From assembly GCA_013398015.1 (NCBI GenBank), contig VZRR01012433.1, forward strand, positions 291,218-355,217: a stretch of 64,000 bases of DNA. Direction: 5' to 3'. Below the pieces are notes generated by a model that did not search any database, had not been told where the DNA came from, and was given only the letters and a program-made list of their open reading frames with translations. Below are positions 34,801-48,677 of the stretch, piece after piece. The position numbers and the translations under genes are program-made. This stretch comes from Oreocharis arfaki (lineage: Eukaryota > Chordata > Aves > Passeriformes > Paramythiidae). Each line of letters opens with the position of its first letter. Within the stretch, counting starts at the first letter, position 1.

Positions 34801-37800
34801 GGTGGGAGTTAAGAAAGTTTTGTAAAGGATCTGTTACAAAACAAAATAAACCGACTACCTAAGAATAAAGCTAGAACATCATTTTACTTGTTAAAACGTT
34901 TCATTTTGACTACCCATGGCTGGATTTAGTTCACTACAGTAGTGTTTTTAAGCATATATGAGGACAGCCTTATAGGAGTGTTACGGCTATCACTGAGTTT
35001 AGATAGGACATCTACTCTCTTGCAGTATTGCTGATAGTAATAGAAACAGTGTTTTCATCATGTGTAAGCCCCATGATTTTTCTAGGTTAGTGTGGAAATT
35101 GTCTCAATTGCTTCAGTGCTAGCAATACAACTATAAATTGTGTTCATAAAATATGTCCTTGAAATATCCTTTCTTCTACCTCTTTTTTTTCATGCTTAGT
35201 GTGCTCTACTACTCTTTCTTTTCCCAATAACCTGCTTTAGGGAAATTATGTATAAGGCTCAAGAGCACAGATATCACCATATTCTTCTTCTCCCTGTGTG
35301 CTTATTTTCTATTGCAATGCCCAAAGCGTGTTAGGATATTATATTATTTTTCACACTGTAATTAGTTTCTTCCTGGATGGATGTGGGTTGGGTTTTCTTT
35401 TTTGCTCTTAGATGTAATAATCCCCTGTCTTTATTCTGAAAGTGTAGTGCAACAATTTGTAGTGTTTTGAGAAGGAATTGGAGCCTTATGTCTGTTCATA
35501 TATTTGATCTTCATGCTCTGTGTTTTGAGAGAAATCACGGTTGACCCAAACCTTTGAGAGCTCTTCAGGATCCCAGCTGGAGGGTTCTTCCATGTGACCA
35601 GTCTCCTGATGCAAGTAGAATCCCCATAATCAGAAAATTTGAGCTGTTCTCAGGTCCTTATGTTGGCCTCTAAAAGACAGTTGCCAGTTTCTGCAGATCT
35701 TCTGCCAGTTTCTGCCTCGCTTCCAGTTCAGCCCGTAAAACCTCAACATTTTTCTCTTTGTTCTTTTCTGGCTAGAAAGTACCTATACCAGGTTGTTCCC
35801 TCTCTCTGCTCCCAAAGGAATCTTAAGGGTAATTCAAAATCACAAGCCAGGTGTTAGAAACTTCTCTCAGCATTTTGTAATGCTCGTAGAGATGAAGAGC
35901 TTGTTTCAGGATGGGCATTAGGCCTTTGGAGATAACTCCACTGTGCTGCAGGGAGCTCTGTGAATACCTGGGCAGAGGTTTATATTGTCTGTGCTAAGGC
36001 ACTTGTGTGTTTTGGAAACACGGACTGGGACTGGGCAGGGGCGTGGGTCCTCTGGCTGTACTCACATGCTTTGTCTGTTTGAAGAGATAAAGCCTGTGCT
36101 GGGTACTCAGAGAGCCTCATCCTGGCCATTAAATTCGGTAGAAGTGGAAGTGTTCTCTCTTTTCACCAAAGGGAACCTAATCCACCATGTTCCCTACCAG
36201 GCTGGTTAGGGAAGGGGGAGTGATTATGTGAAAGAGGGGAGAGGAAGGAAGCAGATGATCATGTATTTCTGTCATTCCTTACACAGTGTTTCCATATGCT
36301 GAAATGCAGTTAGTTACCAAAGAAAATTTAGGTAGTGCTGTTTTGGACAAAGAAAAAATTCTGAGGTTTTCTCACCATTGTGACAAGCAACTGGAGAAAT
36401 AGCTGAAGTATTCAGAAGAAACACTCATCATCATCAGGGCAAAATATTAAACAGTGCTTCCTCTGAGATACCTATATCCATGTTTCAGCTCGTGTAGAAT
36501 TGCCCTGACAGTCAGACTTGGTATTAAAGTGACTAGAAGTTGAGAGAGCACAAGGGCTTTTTCTACTTGGGTGACTCACGTAGGTGCCCAAGTAAGTGTT
36601 GAGAAGACTAATTTCAAGTGAGTCTTGCAAAAGGCAGCATTGGGGACAAAATTGCATCTCTCTCTGAAAGTTCAGGCTTGTTCTGGAGACTTATGACTCG
36701 AATGTGTTGTTGAAAGTGCATTTTTAGGAAGATGCACAGCCTGATTTCTGAGGACTAAATAGGAAGTGCACGGGATTGATGTAAATCTGGGGAAGGCATT
36801 GCACTGTCCTGTGAACATATCCATCTCTGCACGAAGAGTAGAAGCTGGGATATTTAAAGCAGTGCTTCTGACCTTGGGCAAGTCTTTTTTTTCTCCTTCT
36901 TGTTCCCTACCTTCTTATCAGTTCAGCCAGATTTTACTATCTTTTGGGGTAAAGTGTACTAAATGGCACAGAGATTTATCTGGGGCATATCAGCACTGCT
37001 GTATTACATGCAATAGTGTTCTTGGCACTTGGTTTTTGCATACCCATCTGTTTGCCCTTACTAATGCTAGCTGTCAGCTGAGAGTCCAAGAGCACTTCTG
37101 CCTCATCCTGGATGTTTATATCCATGAAAGAATTAGTGATGAGAAAGGAAAGGGGATGAGCAGTTGGAAAACAAAGTTTGCAGTTAGCAGGTAAACCTGG
37201 AATTTGCTGAAACTCCTGGGAGATGGTCTGACCTGCCCTCATGCACGTGCTCCCCATGCAGCAGCACACAAACATGTGCAGCATGGGCAGCCTGGGAGCT
37301 CGTTATTTATTGAAAATGAACAGCCTGTGAAATCGCTCTGGAAACACTGCATTGTGGAAAGACTGTGGAGAGACCTGGGGGCAGCTGTTGGGACGATACA
37401 TCACAGATGCTCCTTTGGAAATGGGTGATTTGCTGCTGAAGAGCAGCCTGGCTTGTTTGTGGCGCATGCCCTCAGTGCTACCCAAGCAGGACAATCCACT
37501 GTGCTGGCTGCTCGTGTTGCAGCAGGATGGTGTTGACAAGTTAATGCTTCTCCTTGGAGTTTTTACAGCAGGACCTCCAGGTGCTGCCCAATGCCAGGCA
37601 GGTGAATTGATAGCTCTGCTTACTGCGTTACGGAAAGCCACAGTGACCTGAATTTAATTGCTTCTTACCTGTCCTTAATGCTTAATTTTACAATATTTAT
37701 AGATCAAAACTCAGGGACAAGGAAGGATTCAAACTTCCTCGGGTTTTAGTGCAGTCCAGAAATTTGCTTTGGTTCAATAAGTTTAAAAAGCTGTAACAGG

Positions 37801-38697
37801 CAAAAAAGCCATACTTCGCAGCTGGGAATTTTATGACTTGTTAATAAAGCCTTAGCTGAACTGGAAGTCAGACACTTTTTTCCTAATACAAGCAGTTATC
37901 CCCTTGAGATACTTGAGTTTGAGAGTTTATAAGCCACAGTAGGTAGCTGTGCTGGCCTGAGCTATGGTCACCAGCCTGGTTGCCAGCCTGTGGTGTAGGT
38001 GTATTCTGGAGTCTATTGGCAGATGGGGTCAAATCAGAAAATGGATACAGCCATCTACAAAGGCACTCGGAAATCCACCCTGGATTTCCACTATTCTCCA
38101 CGCTTTGTCTGTGTGGCACTGTCATGCTGTGGAAGTACCAGACCTTGTTAGGTACCTCTCACTTAAGCTGATGGAAGAATGGAAGTGCTGTTTGGGGGAC
38201 ACAGTCAAAGGAACTTGGGTTCTCTAACTGTATTTCTATCCTTAATATGTTGGGATTTCTTATATGTTTGAAATTTGTATATTTTAAAATTTATATTTTT
38301 CAATCTTGTGTTAGGTTTGTCCCAAAAACAGCTCCCTCTCCTGTACTGTCTAAGTAGCAAGTCACTCCAAATTGTAGGACTGTGGGAACTTCTGGAACTG
38401 TGGATAGTTGTAATATCTTTTAAAGATCTGCATTACCAATCCTGGTATTTTTCCTCTTTTGGTTATTTTGATACAAGAGGTTTTTTCTGGAAATGTTTGG
38501 CTCCTTTTGGCCATCTTGTAACTGTAACTGCACAGGAAGCATTGGGTTTATTTCCTGCATTTTTGCCTGTCCTTGGAAAAAGTCTGCATCAGTAAGAAAG
38601 CACATTGCAGGTAACTAATACCTTTGCATATTTGCAGTCAGTGAGTGCCATAGAAGGTGTGCAGCTGAGGTACTCGATGAAAGAATAGCTCGTTTTT

Positions 38698-38711
38698 AAA
38701 AAAAAAAAAAA
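38698..38711. repeat. Poly(A) run followed by GAA repeats
   Basis: Fourteen A lead into GAAGAAGATGAAG. It is a low-complexity purine tract with no recognised source element upstream. Confidence 0.85.
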
Positions 38712-41700
38712 GAAGAAGATGAAGCATTCTACCTTTTACAGAACTGTGTTTCTCATTTATTTAGGTCATCTGTTATGGGGAGTGGGGGAACTATTACTCT
38801 TGCTATCTTCATGCTGCTTGTGATTTATTTTCAACTTAAGTATCATGCTGGCATCACACAGGACATTTACAGTTTTGAACTGAGATGCCTCTCTCCCTGC
38901 CTGGTGGTAATGCCCTATCAATTCCAAATGGCAATTAATGCTGTTTCCCCAAAATGACTTCTGCAGAAATAAAGTGTAATTGGAAAGTAGTTGCCCATTA
39001 CAGTGATTTATCTTGTCAGTGACTGATTTGTTATTTAACTCTAAAACATTTTATTGATGTCTTTGGAAAGTGACTACGTGACCTAAGTAAAAATGTTAAA
39101 CTTATTAATCATGGTAAGTTTTCTCTGCTGGGTTTACCATATACATAAATCATGTGGCTTGTAAAATAGGCTGTTTACTATGCTAAGAAAATACAGTGCT
39201 GTACTACAGGCAGCACATAGTTTTAGTTTTATTAGCTTTTAAAATAAAAAGTTCAGTAGATAAAAAGGTTAAGTGCAAGTTACTCAGTTCATTTTTTATG
39301 GAGTCCCTTTGAAGGTAAAGATACTGTGTCCATGGTGAGTAGTATTGTTGTAATTAATTTCCAAAACTGGAAGTTCTTACTAAATTGCAGCTGAGAGGAG
39401 GATCACCTCTTTGCCCTGAAAGCCCCAGAGGTAATGGATTGCAACAATTCAGACACTTCTGAGCCTTATAGATTCCAAAATTTTTACAAACATCTTTAAT
39501 ATAAGAAAATACTCTTTATTATCCATTGGATTCATTTACATTTCTGGTGGAGAACAGTATGACTAATAATGCTAAGTCCCCTCTTTGCTGCAAGACTAAT
39601 AACTGTGAGGGTTGGTTTTGAAAGCATAAAGCCTTAACTCAGTTGTGGCATTTCTCACAGATGCAGGGGGAGTTGAAGAAAAAGATCTGGAATATTTCTG
39701 TAGAAAGAAAAGTAAGCAAAGGAGAAGGAATATAGCTCTGCTTGTGATGAATCTCGAGATGCCAGAAACGAGCAAAAGGACATAGCGGATCCCAGGAGGA
39801 AGAGTAGCTGTGTTGTGGAGGAGGACTTGAAGGACAGGGTCTTCCTCGTGTCTCTGCTCTCCAAGATAGTGTTAAGCTATGAGCAAAGAGGGGCCAACTC
39901 AATTTTTAATCAATTTTCCCCTCGACTGTAGCATTTTCTAGATCTAATAGGGAAAGATGAGCTCAAACCAATTCATTTTGTGCATAGCAGTGTTTTGTGC
40001 AAATCTCTCCTCTGCAATTCATGTTCCTCGTGATAGAAATACTGATTTTTTTTTAACCAGAAATTCTCTCATTAAAAAAATAGACCAAAGTTCTTGATGC
40101 TGATTAAAAGCAAACCTCATGGTGACAGAATCACTGCATCTTTCCATGCTGTAAGAGTTGCTCCCAACACTTCTCCTGCTGCAATGCAATAGGAATGAAC
40201 GTCACACCATACCAAAGTAAGATTTCTTTGATTTCCATGTCTGATATGGATGTCTGAGAACAGGCAGAAACTTGGGCTTTATCAAGTTTGTATTTATTAC
40301 CTGCTTATATTTCCATTGCTGGAGGATCTGAACAGTTTATTTACAACACTGTCCACATCCTCTTTCTCTTGCAAGTCCCCTGTGTCACTGCAAGTGATAA
40401 AAAGATGCTCTGATTTAGGTCTTGAAGACACATGTGTGTGTTAATATCCTGTTGAATAAAAATGCAGATCTATAGAACTCCTTCTAATTTCCTTCTGTGT
40501 GCAATGCCCAAGATATTCATTATATGATCTCATTTCATTTTATTACCTTACTCGTTTTAATTTTTATTTTATTCATAACAAAAACATAGGATAAGGAGAA
40601 AAGATGAAGATCAAATACAAGACTGCCAACTGATAAAGAACTTTGTAACATGAAATAGGAAATTTCATGCTATTAATATTCAATCACACTGGAAGCAGGT
40701 ATGGTGAGCTGGGCAGGGGGAGACAAATCAGATGTGGGATGAGCACCAGGCTTGGAAAGGATTCTTCTTCCTGAAGAGTCTGAATCATGTGATTGTCCTT
40801 TAAGGAGCAAAATAGCTGGAAATGATGAAATTTACAGACGTTTATCTTCACTATGGAAATCCTTTATCCTGTTTGTTAACTGGGATAACAGATCAATAAA
40901 CCTTTTACTTTTTAAGAAACAAATACTTGAGGAATTTGGTCTCCTCCCTTCCTGCTGCAGATCTGGGAGAGTGGGGTTATGGCTGGACAAGGTTCACAAG
41001 CTGCCCTGTCTCATTCCTCACCTATAAATAATACTCCATAAGGGATGTCCTCTGTGCAAGGTGTGCATATGAAACTGCCATCATGTATTTTGTGCAAACA
41101 GATGCCAGTCTGTCATACAGGTGGGGAAGCCAAGCTATACCCCAGCTTGAACATCAACATTGGGATGGGCTTGGAGCATGGCATGGCTGTTTTTTGTCCA
41201 AGGGAAAGCTGTGAATGTCTCATGAAAAAGTAAATCATTAAGGTTTTGCATTACATAGAGCGTTTGTGAGCTGGACAGCAACAATGTGAAATAAGTCTCC
41301 AAATTCCTGCTTCTCTCTGAGTCGTGATGTGATCCTTGAGCACAAAATTAATGGAGATTTGGTAGTGACAAGAAAGACTGAACCATATTATTACTACACA
41401 TCTGCATTTAGTGACATTTGCAGAGACTTTTGACAGGACACCCTTAAGCCTTAATCCCCAAGTCTACATTTTATGCAGTAGCCACTAAAACAAAGGGATT
41501 TCGGGTTTTTTTTAAGTAGCATTGGCGTATTTACTGAATTCAGAACTGTTGCTCAAGATGTTGGAGGGGGTTACTGATGGCTTTTGTGGTTTCTGGCATT
41601 TAATATTGGCAGGTCATGGCTGCAGAAAGGCTTTTCTTGTTGTCTGTCTGTAATGTGTGTGTGAGGTTTTGCCTCATCAGGATGTCTCTCCAGAACTGAT

Positions 41701-43299
41701 GCTCCCTGCTCCTTGAGGCTCCTTATGGTCACCTTGTCCGCAGTGGGTGGTCCTGGCCTGATTGGCTGGGTTTGAAGGAACTCTTGCCTGTGCGCCTGCT
41801 TTGGTAAGACCACTGAAGTCAAAGTCAAGCAGTAGTTGCAAGGCAGGGTGGCAGTGAAAGACTGAAGGATGTTGAGATGGGTGCTTTTCACAGACTATTT
41901 GACATGCTGTAATCCACTTTTGTACTTTAGTAATTCGTTTCATTAGCTTGGCAGTCCCTGTCTAAATATAAAAAATGCATGCTGAAAAATCGATTACTGT
42001 CACTTGTCAGTGTGCCTCATTTACCCTACCTCAAGTGCCTGGGGATAATTGGCAACAGTGGAAAAGTTTAGCAGCCTCCAACTGTCAGCAAGGTTGCAAA
42101 GGCACAAAACAGGCTTTCCTGTCATGACATTGGCACGTCAGCTTTGTGGGGGTTTTGAAGGTGGGTTTGGAGGGGTGGTTCCCGTTGCAAGCTAATTCTT
42201 GCTCAGAAAAGCTTTCCCTCTCTGCTCTCTGGGACAGACCATCCCTTTTTCCCAGCTCTGCAAACCTTTCTTAAACAGCTTTCTGTGAAAGTCAGTTCAA
42301 AGAGCTGGAGGTGCTACTTAGGGAAGAAGCCTACTTGGGGCTTATAGCTCTGAAATAAGTCCATATGTTTAAGTTTTCAAATCGGTCCCTCAGCTTGCGC
42401 TTGCGCTGAAGTTTGAATGGGGTCCCAAGAAGTTTTCCTGAGAGGAGGTAAATCCTGTGAGCCTGTGCTTCTTGGGCGTACTTGAATTTTACTACAACCT
42501 TTCTAGTTGAAGATGTGGCTTTCGGAATAACTCCTGGCAAAGATTACAGACTCTCTAGAGTGCTTTGTATTTTAATCCTTCTAATCTACAATATTTTCAG
42601 CCACTGCATATTGATTGATTTCTTTTTTTCTTTGGGGATGTTAGAAATAATAACCAGAATGAAAATCTTAGTACAGGGCATCTCTGCTGAATTGATATGG
42701 TTTTTTATTCCTAGTTAATCAGCAGTAAGTCTCAGGGTGTCAGTGGGTGGTCCTGCATATCATCAGTTATTACAGCTCTGTGGACCAACCATTGAAGTCC
42801 TGCAGTTTAAAGTATATTACTTGATGGAGCAGCTGAGCTTTTGCCCTGTCATTTTGAATGATATTCCATAATGGTATTTAATGTGATGTTAACTTTCAAT
42901 GGGAGCATGACTAAACACCAGAAATGAAATTTTTTGACATTTGTCTGTTGTTCATTATGGTTGACGTGCGGTTTGTCATCCTTTTTAAGTAACACTGCAT
43001 CTAGCACAGATAACACACTTGGAACATAATGAGCTATCAAAAGATTATAGCTACAGAAAGGTCAAATAATCACTTAAACATGGTTAAAAAATAATTACTG
43101 AAAACTCTGTTGGGCTGCTATTTCATTGCATTTAGTTAAAATGTTTAAAGACAGCCCCTAACTCCCACAGTTCTGTTTTCCTGAGATAAGTATAACAGAC
43201 AGAGATAACACAGAGAAAGAAGAAAACCTCCTGTGTTTTACCATCGTTTTAGAGAAATAAAACTAAGCACCCTGACTTGACAGGGAAGCACCCTCTGAA

Positions 43300-43700
43300 C
43301 ATATTTTGCAAGCATGTTTGTCTCTCATTGCAAATTAATTACTAATTGCCTGTTATGTGATGTGTTGAAATTAGCTCTTTCTTTCTTATCATAGCTTGAG
43401 ACATCTTTGCCTCCTACTTCTTAAGGAGGTCAGGGCTTCAGCCTCCTCTGGAATCCCAAATGAGATTTGTCAGTCAGGCGTAGCAAAATCTAATCTCATT
43501 CAGAGAAAAAGAAAAAAAAATGACCAGAAAATGATCTGATTTTCCGATTTCATGGCCAAGGTTACCCCGGAAAGTGGCATTTAAAGCCCGTAACTAAGGT
43601 GGCATGCCAAACTAAGCACTAATAACAGAGCAACCATGTGGAAAGATATCGCTTTAACAATTTTACAGTTGCTAAGTGTGAAAATTGTAGTGTGGGCAAG
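43300..43700. promoter_or_regulatory. Candidate conserved noncoding block
   Basis: The segment carries GCAAATTAATTACTAATTG (about 43330-43348), a dense homeodomain/POU-type cluster. Further on are scattered CpGs (CAGGCGTAGC, TTTCCGATTTC, ACCCCGG, GCCCGTAAC, TATCGC) that would be expected to decay in neutral intron. No coding frame or repeat explains it. Confidence 0.25.
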
Positions 43701-44394
43701 CTCCTGGAATCTGTGGCAATTGGTTCAAAGAGCTGGAATTGATGCTCAGTGAGAAAACACTCTCAGCCCCTGTAACTCTTAAACACTGATGAGGTTGGCT
43801 CCTGCTTTTGCTGTTCAAACATAAGGCTGAACAGCTTCATTAAAGAGATTTTTTTTTTCTCTGAGAATAAAAAAAATAGCAACAACACTGCATAGTGTTG
43901 GTTGGTGACCTGATAAGATGGTGTTATCAATGTGATCTTGTGCCTTACAGACCTGAAAGAAAAGAGAATAGGTGGCTGAACTTAAAAGATGATGTATTTT
44001 TTCTTGTTCTAGGTGCTGTTCTGCTTTTGCTTCCTGGACACACATGCTTCTCATGCTCGTGCACGTGTGCATGCTCCCCTCCCCTGTGCACATGAGCTAT
44101 GCCTGTGCACAGCTTTATTCTCTGAAAATACCTGGCTGATGCAGTGCATGAGGCACTATCCATACACATCTCTGGGACGGGAACTGTGAGGTGATGTGCA
44201 TCAGGAAGCGCTGAAGGAGCAGATTGAAAGGAAGTGTATGTTCATGTTTCTGACATTATCTCTGGGCTGATTTGCACTAGAGGTAGTAAGGCACCTTGGA
44301 GGAATAATCTATTGAATGAGTTTGTACATCAAAGGCTGACTATTATCTTGCCAGATATTAAATGAGCCAAAGGCCACTGCATGTCTTCTATAAA

Positions 44395-44720
44395 TCATAA
44401 ACCAGCCTTCCAATCCCGGGGCAGTGAAGCACTCGTGCCACGGACTGGATGTAGCGAGGGCTCCAATCCCCCCTGTAAGCCTGCGTTGTCAGACCTCCCT
44501 CCTCTGGCAGCAGAGGTGGCACTTCCCATCCTGTGCAGTAAATGCACAGGGACCGTCCCAGGCACCTGTGCAGTGACAGACCCACCCCACCAGAGAGGGC
44601 CGGGCAGCCAAGGTGCTGCAGCAGCAGGAGGCTTTGCTGGGACTGCGGGAACTTTGCAGAGCTCCTGGTGGCCCTTCAGAGAAACACGCCCGGGAGGAGA
44701 GTTGTCTACAGCTTGAGGAG
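44395..44720. other. Locally GC-rich, CpG-retaining stretch
   Basis: GC content rises and about ten CpGs fall in about 320 bases, against near absence in neighbouring intron. Both strands read open for long spans here, which is what GC-rich DNA does by chance, and the translations are low-complexity in Pro, Ala, Arg and Ser. No promoter element or family was recognised. Confidence 0.3.
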
Positions 44721-46014
44721 ATGTTCTCACCTCCTGTGGCTTCAGACTGTGCCTGAACTTGGATGAAGGCAGTTTGGGACAGGCTGCAGCCATGCTGTTG
44801 GTTGGTAGGCTGTCTCTAAAAGGTTCTGGGCAGAAATTGCCACCAGTGTTAGGCAGGTGCCCAGAAGTTCTGATTACAGTAGTCCTTTCTGTGACCATAG
44901 GAGGCCTGAGATGATGTCTCCTCCTGGCTGATGCAGTAGTAGCACCTTTGCATCTGAGGTCATTTGAGTGCCTAAATGAGGCTGCAGGGACCAAGCTCGA
45001 GGTAGCTGTTAGTTAAGATTGCGGCTCTTAATCAGCTGGCATTAGTGAAGCTTGGGAAATTACCCCAGTTGCTCTTGAGTTGGGTGTGGGAATGTTGAGC
45101 CTTATCTATTTGAAAGCGTATCTGTAACCTGCCATTGAAGGGTTTGTCCTGGCCTGTGTGAAGCACAGCTAGGGACCTCTTCATGACCCTTTTGTGAAGA
45201 CTTTGTCATTATGTTTTCTCCCCTCTGTATTTCTACCACGATAAACCTCAAGGTTCTGTGTTTCTTTTTCTGGTTTTAACCCTTGCCTTTTAAAAGTGAA
45301 GATTCCTGTGTGATAGCACTGGAGAGGCAAAATGTGTTGGGGGTTGGCCAGGCTACAGTAAGCTATTTTTGCACAAATTTCTTGTCTCTCCTTATGTTGT
45401 TGTCAGCATGTCATGTTTCCAGAAGCTGAAGTCTAAGGCAGCTTTTATTTAACACTCTCCAGAGAGAGGCTGGAGCCTGGCGTGCTCATGTGGAGTAACG
45501 AGCTCTGGTCTTTCAAGGACACCCCGTTTGTGCCATGGGCTGCCTGATGCCAGTGAGGAGCGTTTGGGTGCATGGAAGCCTCGCTTGCTTGGTGGGAATG
45601 AAAAAATGCTCCAGCACAAGCTTCGGCCTTGGCTGTGGAGCCTGGAAGCAAGCCCCCAGAGCTGCCTGGCTTGGCCTAAAGGTCAAAGTTAGTATTTTTC
45701 TCCTGGTTTGATCAAGAAAGCTTAGAAAGCAGAGGACTGAAGAGCAGAGAGGACTTCCACTGCTCTCGTGCTAGTCCTTGTCTGCCACAAGCACTAAGTC
45801 ATATAATCTTGCCTATAAACTCATTTCAGCTTTTTTAGTGCACCACCTGCTCCAAATAAACTGGAGGTGTGGTTTAAACTCATTTGGAAACAAAAAGCTG
45901 AAGTTCAGACTTTCTCCATATGGAGACGCCTCTTGAAATGAAGGAAAATCAGGGGAAATGCTGCTTCAGCTCTTTCTGTAGATCCCTGTATCACCAGCCT
46001 CTCCATTTTGGAAG

Positions 46015-46058
46015 AATTATGAACCATAATTGTGAACCATGAATCTATAATTATGAAC
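46015..46058. repeat. Small inverted and direct repeat of AATTATGAAC
   Basis: AATTATG, AAC, CATAATT (46015-46031) is a perfect 7-bp inverted repeat with a three-base spacer. AATTATGAAC recurs at 46049-46058, and TGAACCAT occurs at 46020 and 46033. It is too small for a transposon terminus, and may be a binding-site cluster or a chance micro-duplication. Confidence 0.6.
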
Positions 46059-46256
46059 TGCTGCCAGCATGCCATAAGGAGAAGATTTTTACGGAGAAAT
46101 TGTGCGTGTGCAGAACTTGGGCCTCTGCTCTTGGGGGCCATGTTACCTGCTTGTAATAAGAAAAATAAAAGCAGTCCCACAGTGTGTCTTTGCAGGTTTG
46201 TTCTACCAGCTCCTCCAGGCATGCTGAGGCTTTCTAAAGAGACTGGAAGAGAAAAG

Positions 46257-46270
46257 CTCTCTCTCTCTCT
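46257..46270. repeat. (CT)7 dinucleotide tract
   Basis: Seven CT units sit between GAAAAG and GGGGAGC. Confidence 0.85.
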
Positions 46271-46416
46271 GGGGAGCAGCCTGAAGAGTTTCTGATATTA
46301 GGAGCAGCAGCATCCTGCTGCCAGTAACCATGATGTGGCAAGGCACTGGGCCATGGCTGGGATTTTTGAGGTTCAATATGGGATGGGGGTGGGGGGTGGC
46401 TTTTGGGTTTATTTGG

Positions 46417-46450
46417 GTTTGTTTGTTTATTTGTTTGTTTGTTTGTTTTT
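46417..46450. repeat. (GTTT)n microsatellite
   Basis: About eight GTTT units with one interruption (GTTTATTT) follow a G-rich tract at about 46385-46398. This is a typical tetranucleotide microsatellite. Confidence 0.9.
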
Positions 46451-47645
46451 AACCCAACACAAGGATATTGATAGTATTTGCAATCAGGCTGTATTGTAGT
46501 TGTAATCTGTGACAACTGTGGATGTAGATTTGTCAGATCCTCCATATTTATCATCTTAAACGTAAAAATCGTGTAGAGTTGGCTCAGCCTAAAGATGCTA
46601 TAGAGGCTGTTGTTGTTTCAATGCATTTGACTTCACAAGTAGGTTGTCTGACTGGATGCTTAAAATCACATCCACCAGCATGTACTGCAAGCTTTTTCTG
46701 GTGCCTAGATTGCACTATATGTATTTACCAATGTAACTCTGCTTTATAAAACATTTTATAAACTTTAACCCTTCAGTCACATGCTTCACTGCATCACCCA
46801 TGTTTCTTGCAGCCAGAGATATTTGGACTCCTGCCTGTCTACATCCTAAATGAGTAAATGTGACCTCATACATTTGAAGTGACACATGGGAGGTATTTCT
46901 GGGTTTGTCAGTAATAGAGAGCAAGAATTGCTTACCTTTCCATCTGACCTGTTTGGGTCAGGGGGGAGGAGAGTTGGGGATAGGTATCACCATACCCAGT
47001 GGTTTAATCTGTCACATGCCTGAGTCTGAGATGTCACTGCTGGCTGACTGCTGGTATCTGTGGGTGGAAAGGCAGCTGTTAAAGGTGCTGGTTTTATATC
47101 TCTATTCAACTTCTAAACCATAAGGGAGGGTGAAATGGGAGGCAAATGACTGGAGCAGAAAACGTCTCCAGCCTTGGAAGAAGTCAGGAGTCCACTGGGT
47201 TCAGCCCTTACCTGGCTGGAGAAGTGGGGGAGGAAATGATGCTGTTTCTGGCAGACGTTATTTCACTGTCAGTAGGCTTTGAAAAAAGGGAGGCGCCCAG
47301 GCTGCCCACTTCCCTCTCCAATGAAGGAGCAGCACAGCCCCTCCTAAGGTCTGCACTTCAGTTTACAGCCAGGCAAGGTAGTTCCTCCAGGCTGTCTCCT
47401 CTTCTGAACTGGTGGCTAAACTACTGAATACCGAGCCTCTCTTTTTTTTTTTGAAACCTTCAAATTATGAAGCATTAGCTCCTAAACAACCTGGGGAAGC
47501 AGCATCTGGTGTGTCTATTAAGCCATATGCACTCAAATTCAATACAGCAACAGAAAAAGACAGGGTGAACATTAATTAAGAAGTCCACTGACAATAAGAA
47601 CTGACTCCTGTAGAGATGATCTGTAGTTGAAATATGGTTTGATTT

Positions 47646-47744
47646 AAAAAAAAAAAAAGATAAAGAGATTTAAAAAACCTGGAAGAAGCCGAACTTAGAA
47701 TATCCTTGAAAAAACCCCACCAAAATGGCCCTAAAAAAAAAAAA
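47646..47744. repeat. A-rich low-complexity stretch with two poly(A) runs
   Basis: Runs of 13 A (47646-47658) and 12 A (47733-47744) flank A-rich sequence. Two tails so close together could mark nested retroposon tails, but no bodies are recognisable. Confidence 0.7.
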
Positions 47745-48637
47745 TAACCCTCACAAAAATATCCCAACACATTTAGGCTGTGGATGGATATGTGTTTAGG
47801 TATGTGTATGTTTGTGAAGCTATCTGGGATATATTTGAGATATGACCTCTGAATAATGTTCCATAACTACGTAAGGAGATGAAGATCTAGGTATGGATAC
47901 CTGGTTGATAAACAGGTATTGTGCAGTGGTGCTCTGCAAGTGTGGTGTGGTTTTAGTACTGTGGATAGAAGAGAGGGATTTCAGACATGAGGTCAAGACC
48001 TGCTGGATTCCTGTACTGGGGTCCATTCTGTTCTCTTGGCCATTTCTCCAGGCCCAACTGGCAGGAAACTTCTCTGGACTAAGAAAGAAAAATCAACCAG
48101 TCTCAGTTTAGATCACCTTGGCTAACAAAGGGAGTGAACTTCATTAGCAGGCTTGCACAAAAATAAAGAACCATTAATTTGCCCTGGTATCTGCTGCAGT
48201 TTGATGTCCCGTTGTAGCAGAGTCAATTGGAAGATGTTGTGTTTTTTGTGAAGTGAAAGGTTCATTTATGCATTGTAAGCTGTTCTTACGATTTGGCTTT
48301 GTTTCAGTCCTTGTCCCATTCTCTCTTCTGATCTGTTCCCCCAGGGAATTTTGACCAAAAGTCCCAGATGCTATAAATTAGCCTAAAGAGGCAGCCATGG
48401 GGCTGTATGGGAAGAATGTTACTAAATGTTTTGAGGGTATATGAAGCACATGCATCATCAGCAAGGCTTAATGCAGTGGACATAGTTATTACAGCAACTA
48501 CCAAGTGTTTTCCCTGAATGTTTCTGAATGGAATTGGAAACTTTTAAAATTCTTCCCATAACTTTGACTAAGATAACCTTTTGCAGAATGAAAATACCTG
48601 GGCTTTGGGCTTTGGACAAAGTGGAAATTAGGAGTGG

Positions 48638-48677
48638 AAATTAGTTAAATAGTGTTTAAATTAGTTAAATAGTGTTA
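48638..48677. repeat. 20-bp tandem duplication
   Basis: AAATTAGTTAAATAGTGTTT at 48638-48657 is repeated at 48658-48677 with only the last base changed. Just upstream, GTGGAAATTA occurs twice (48621-48630 and 48634-48643). This looks like recent replication slippage. Confidence 0.9.

Noticed and set aside
44395..44994. Minus-strand open frame of 199 codons
   Set aside because: GC-rich stretch with Pro/Ala/Arg/Ser-rich, low-complexity translation and no motif; the opposite strand is open too, so base composition explains it.
46417..46450. (GTTT)n as a retroposon tail
   Set aside because: No recognisable element body or flanking duplication; a microsatellite is sufficient.
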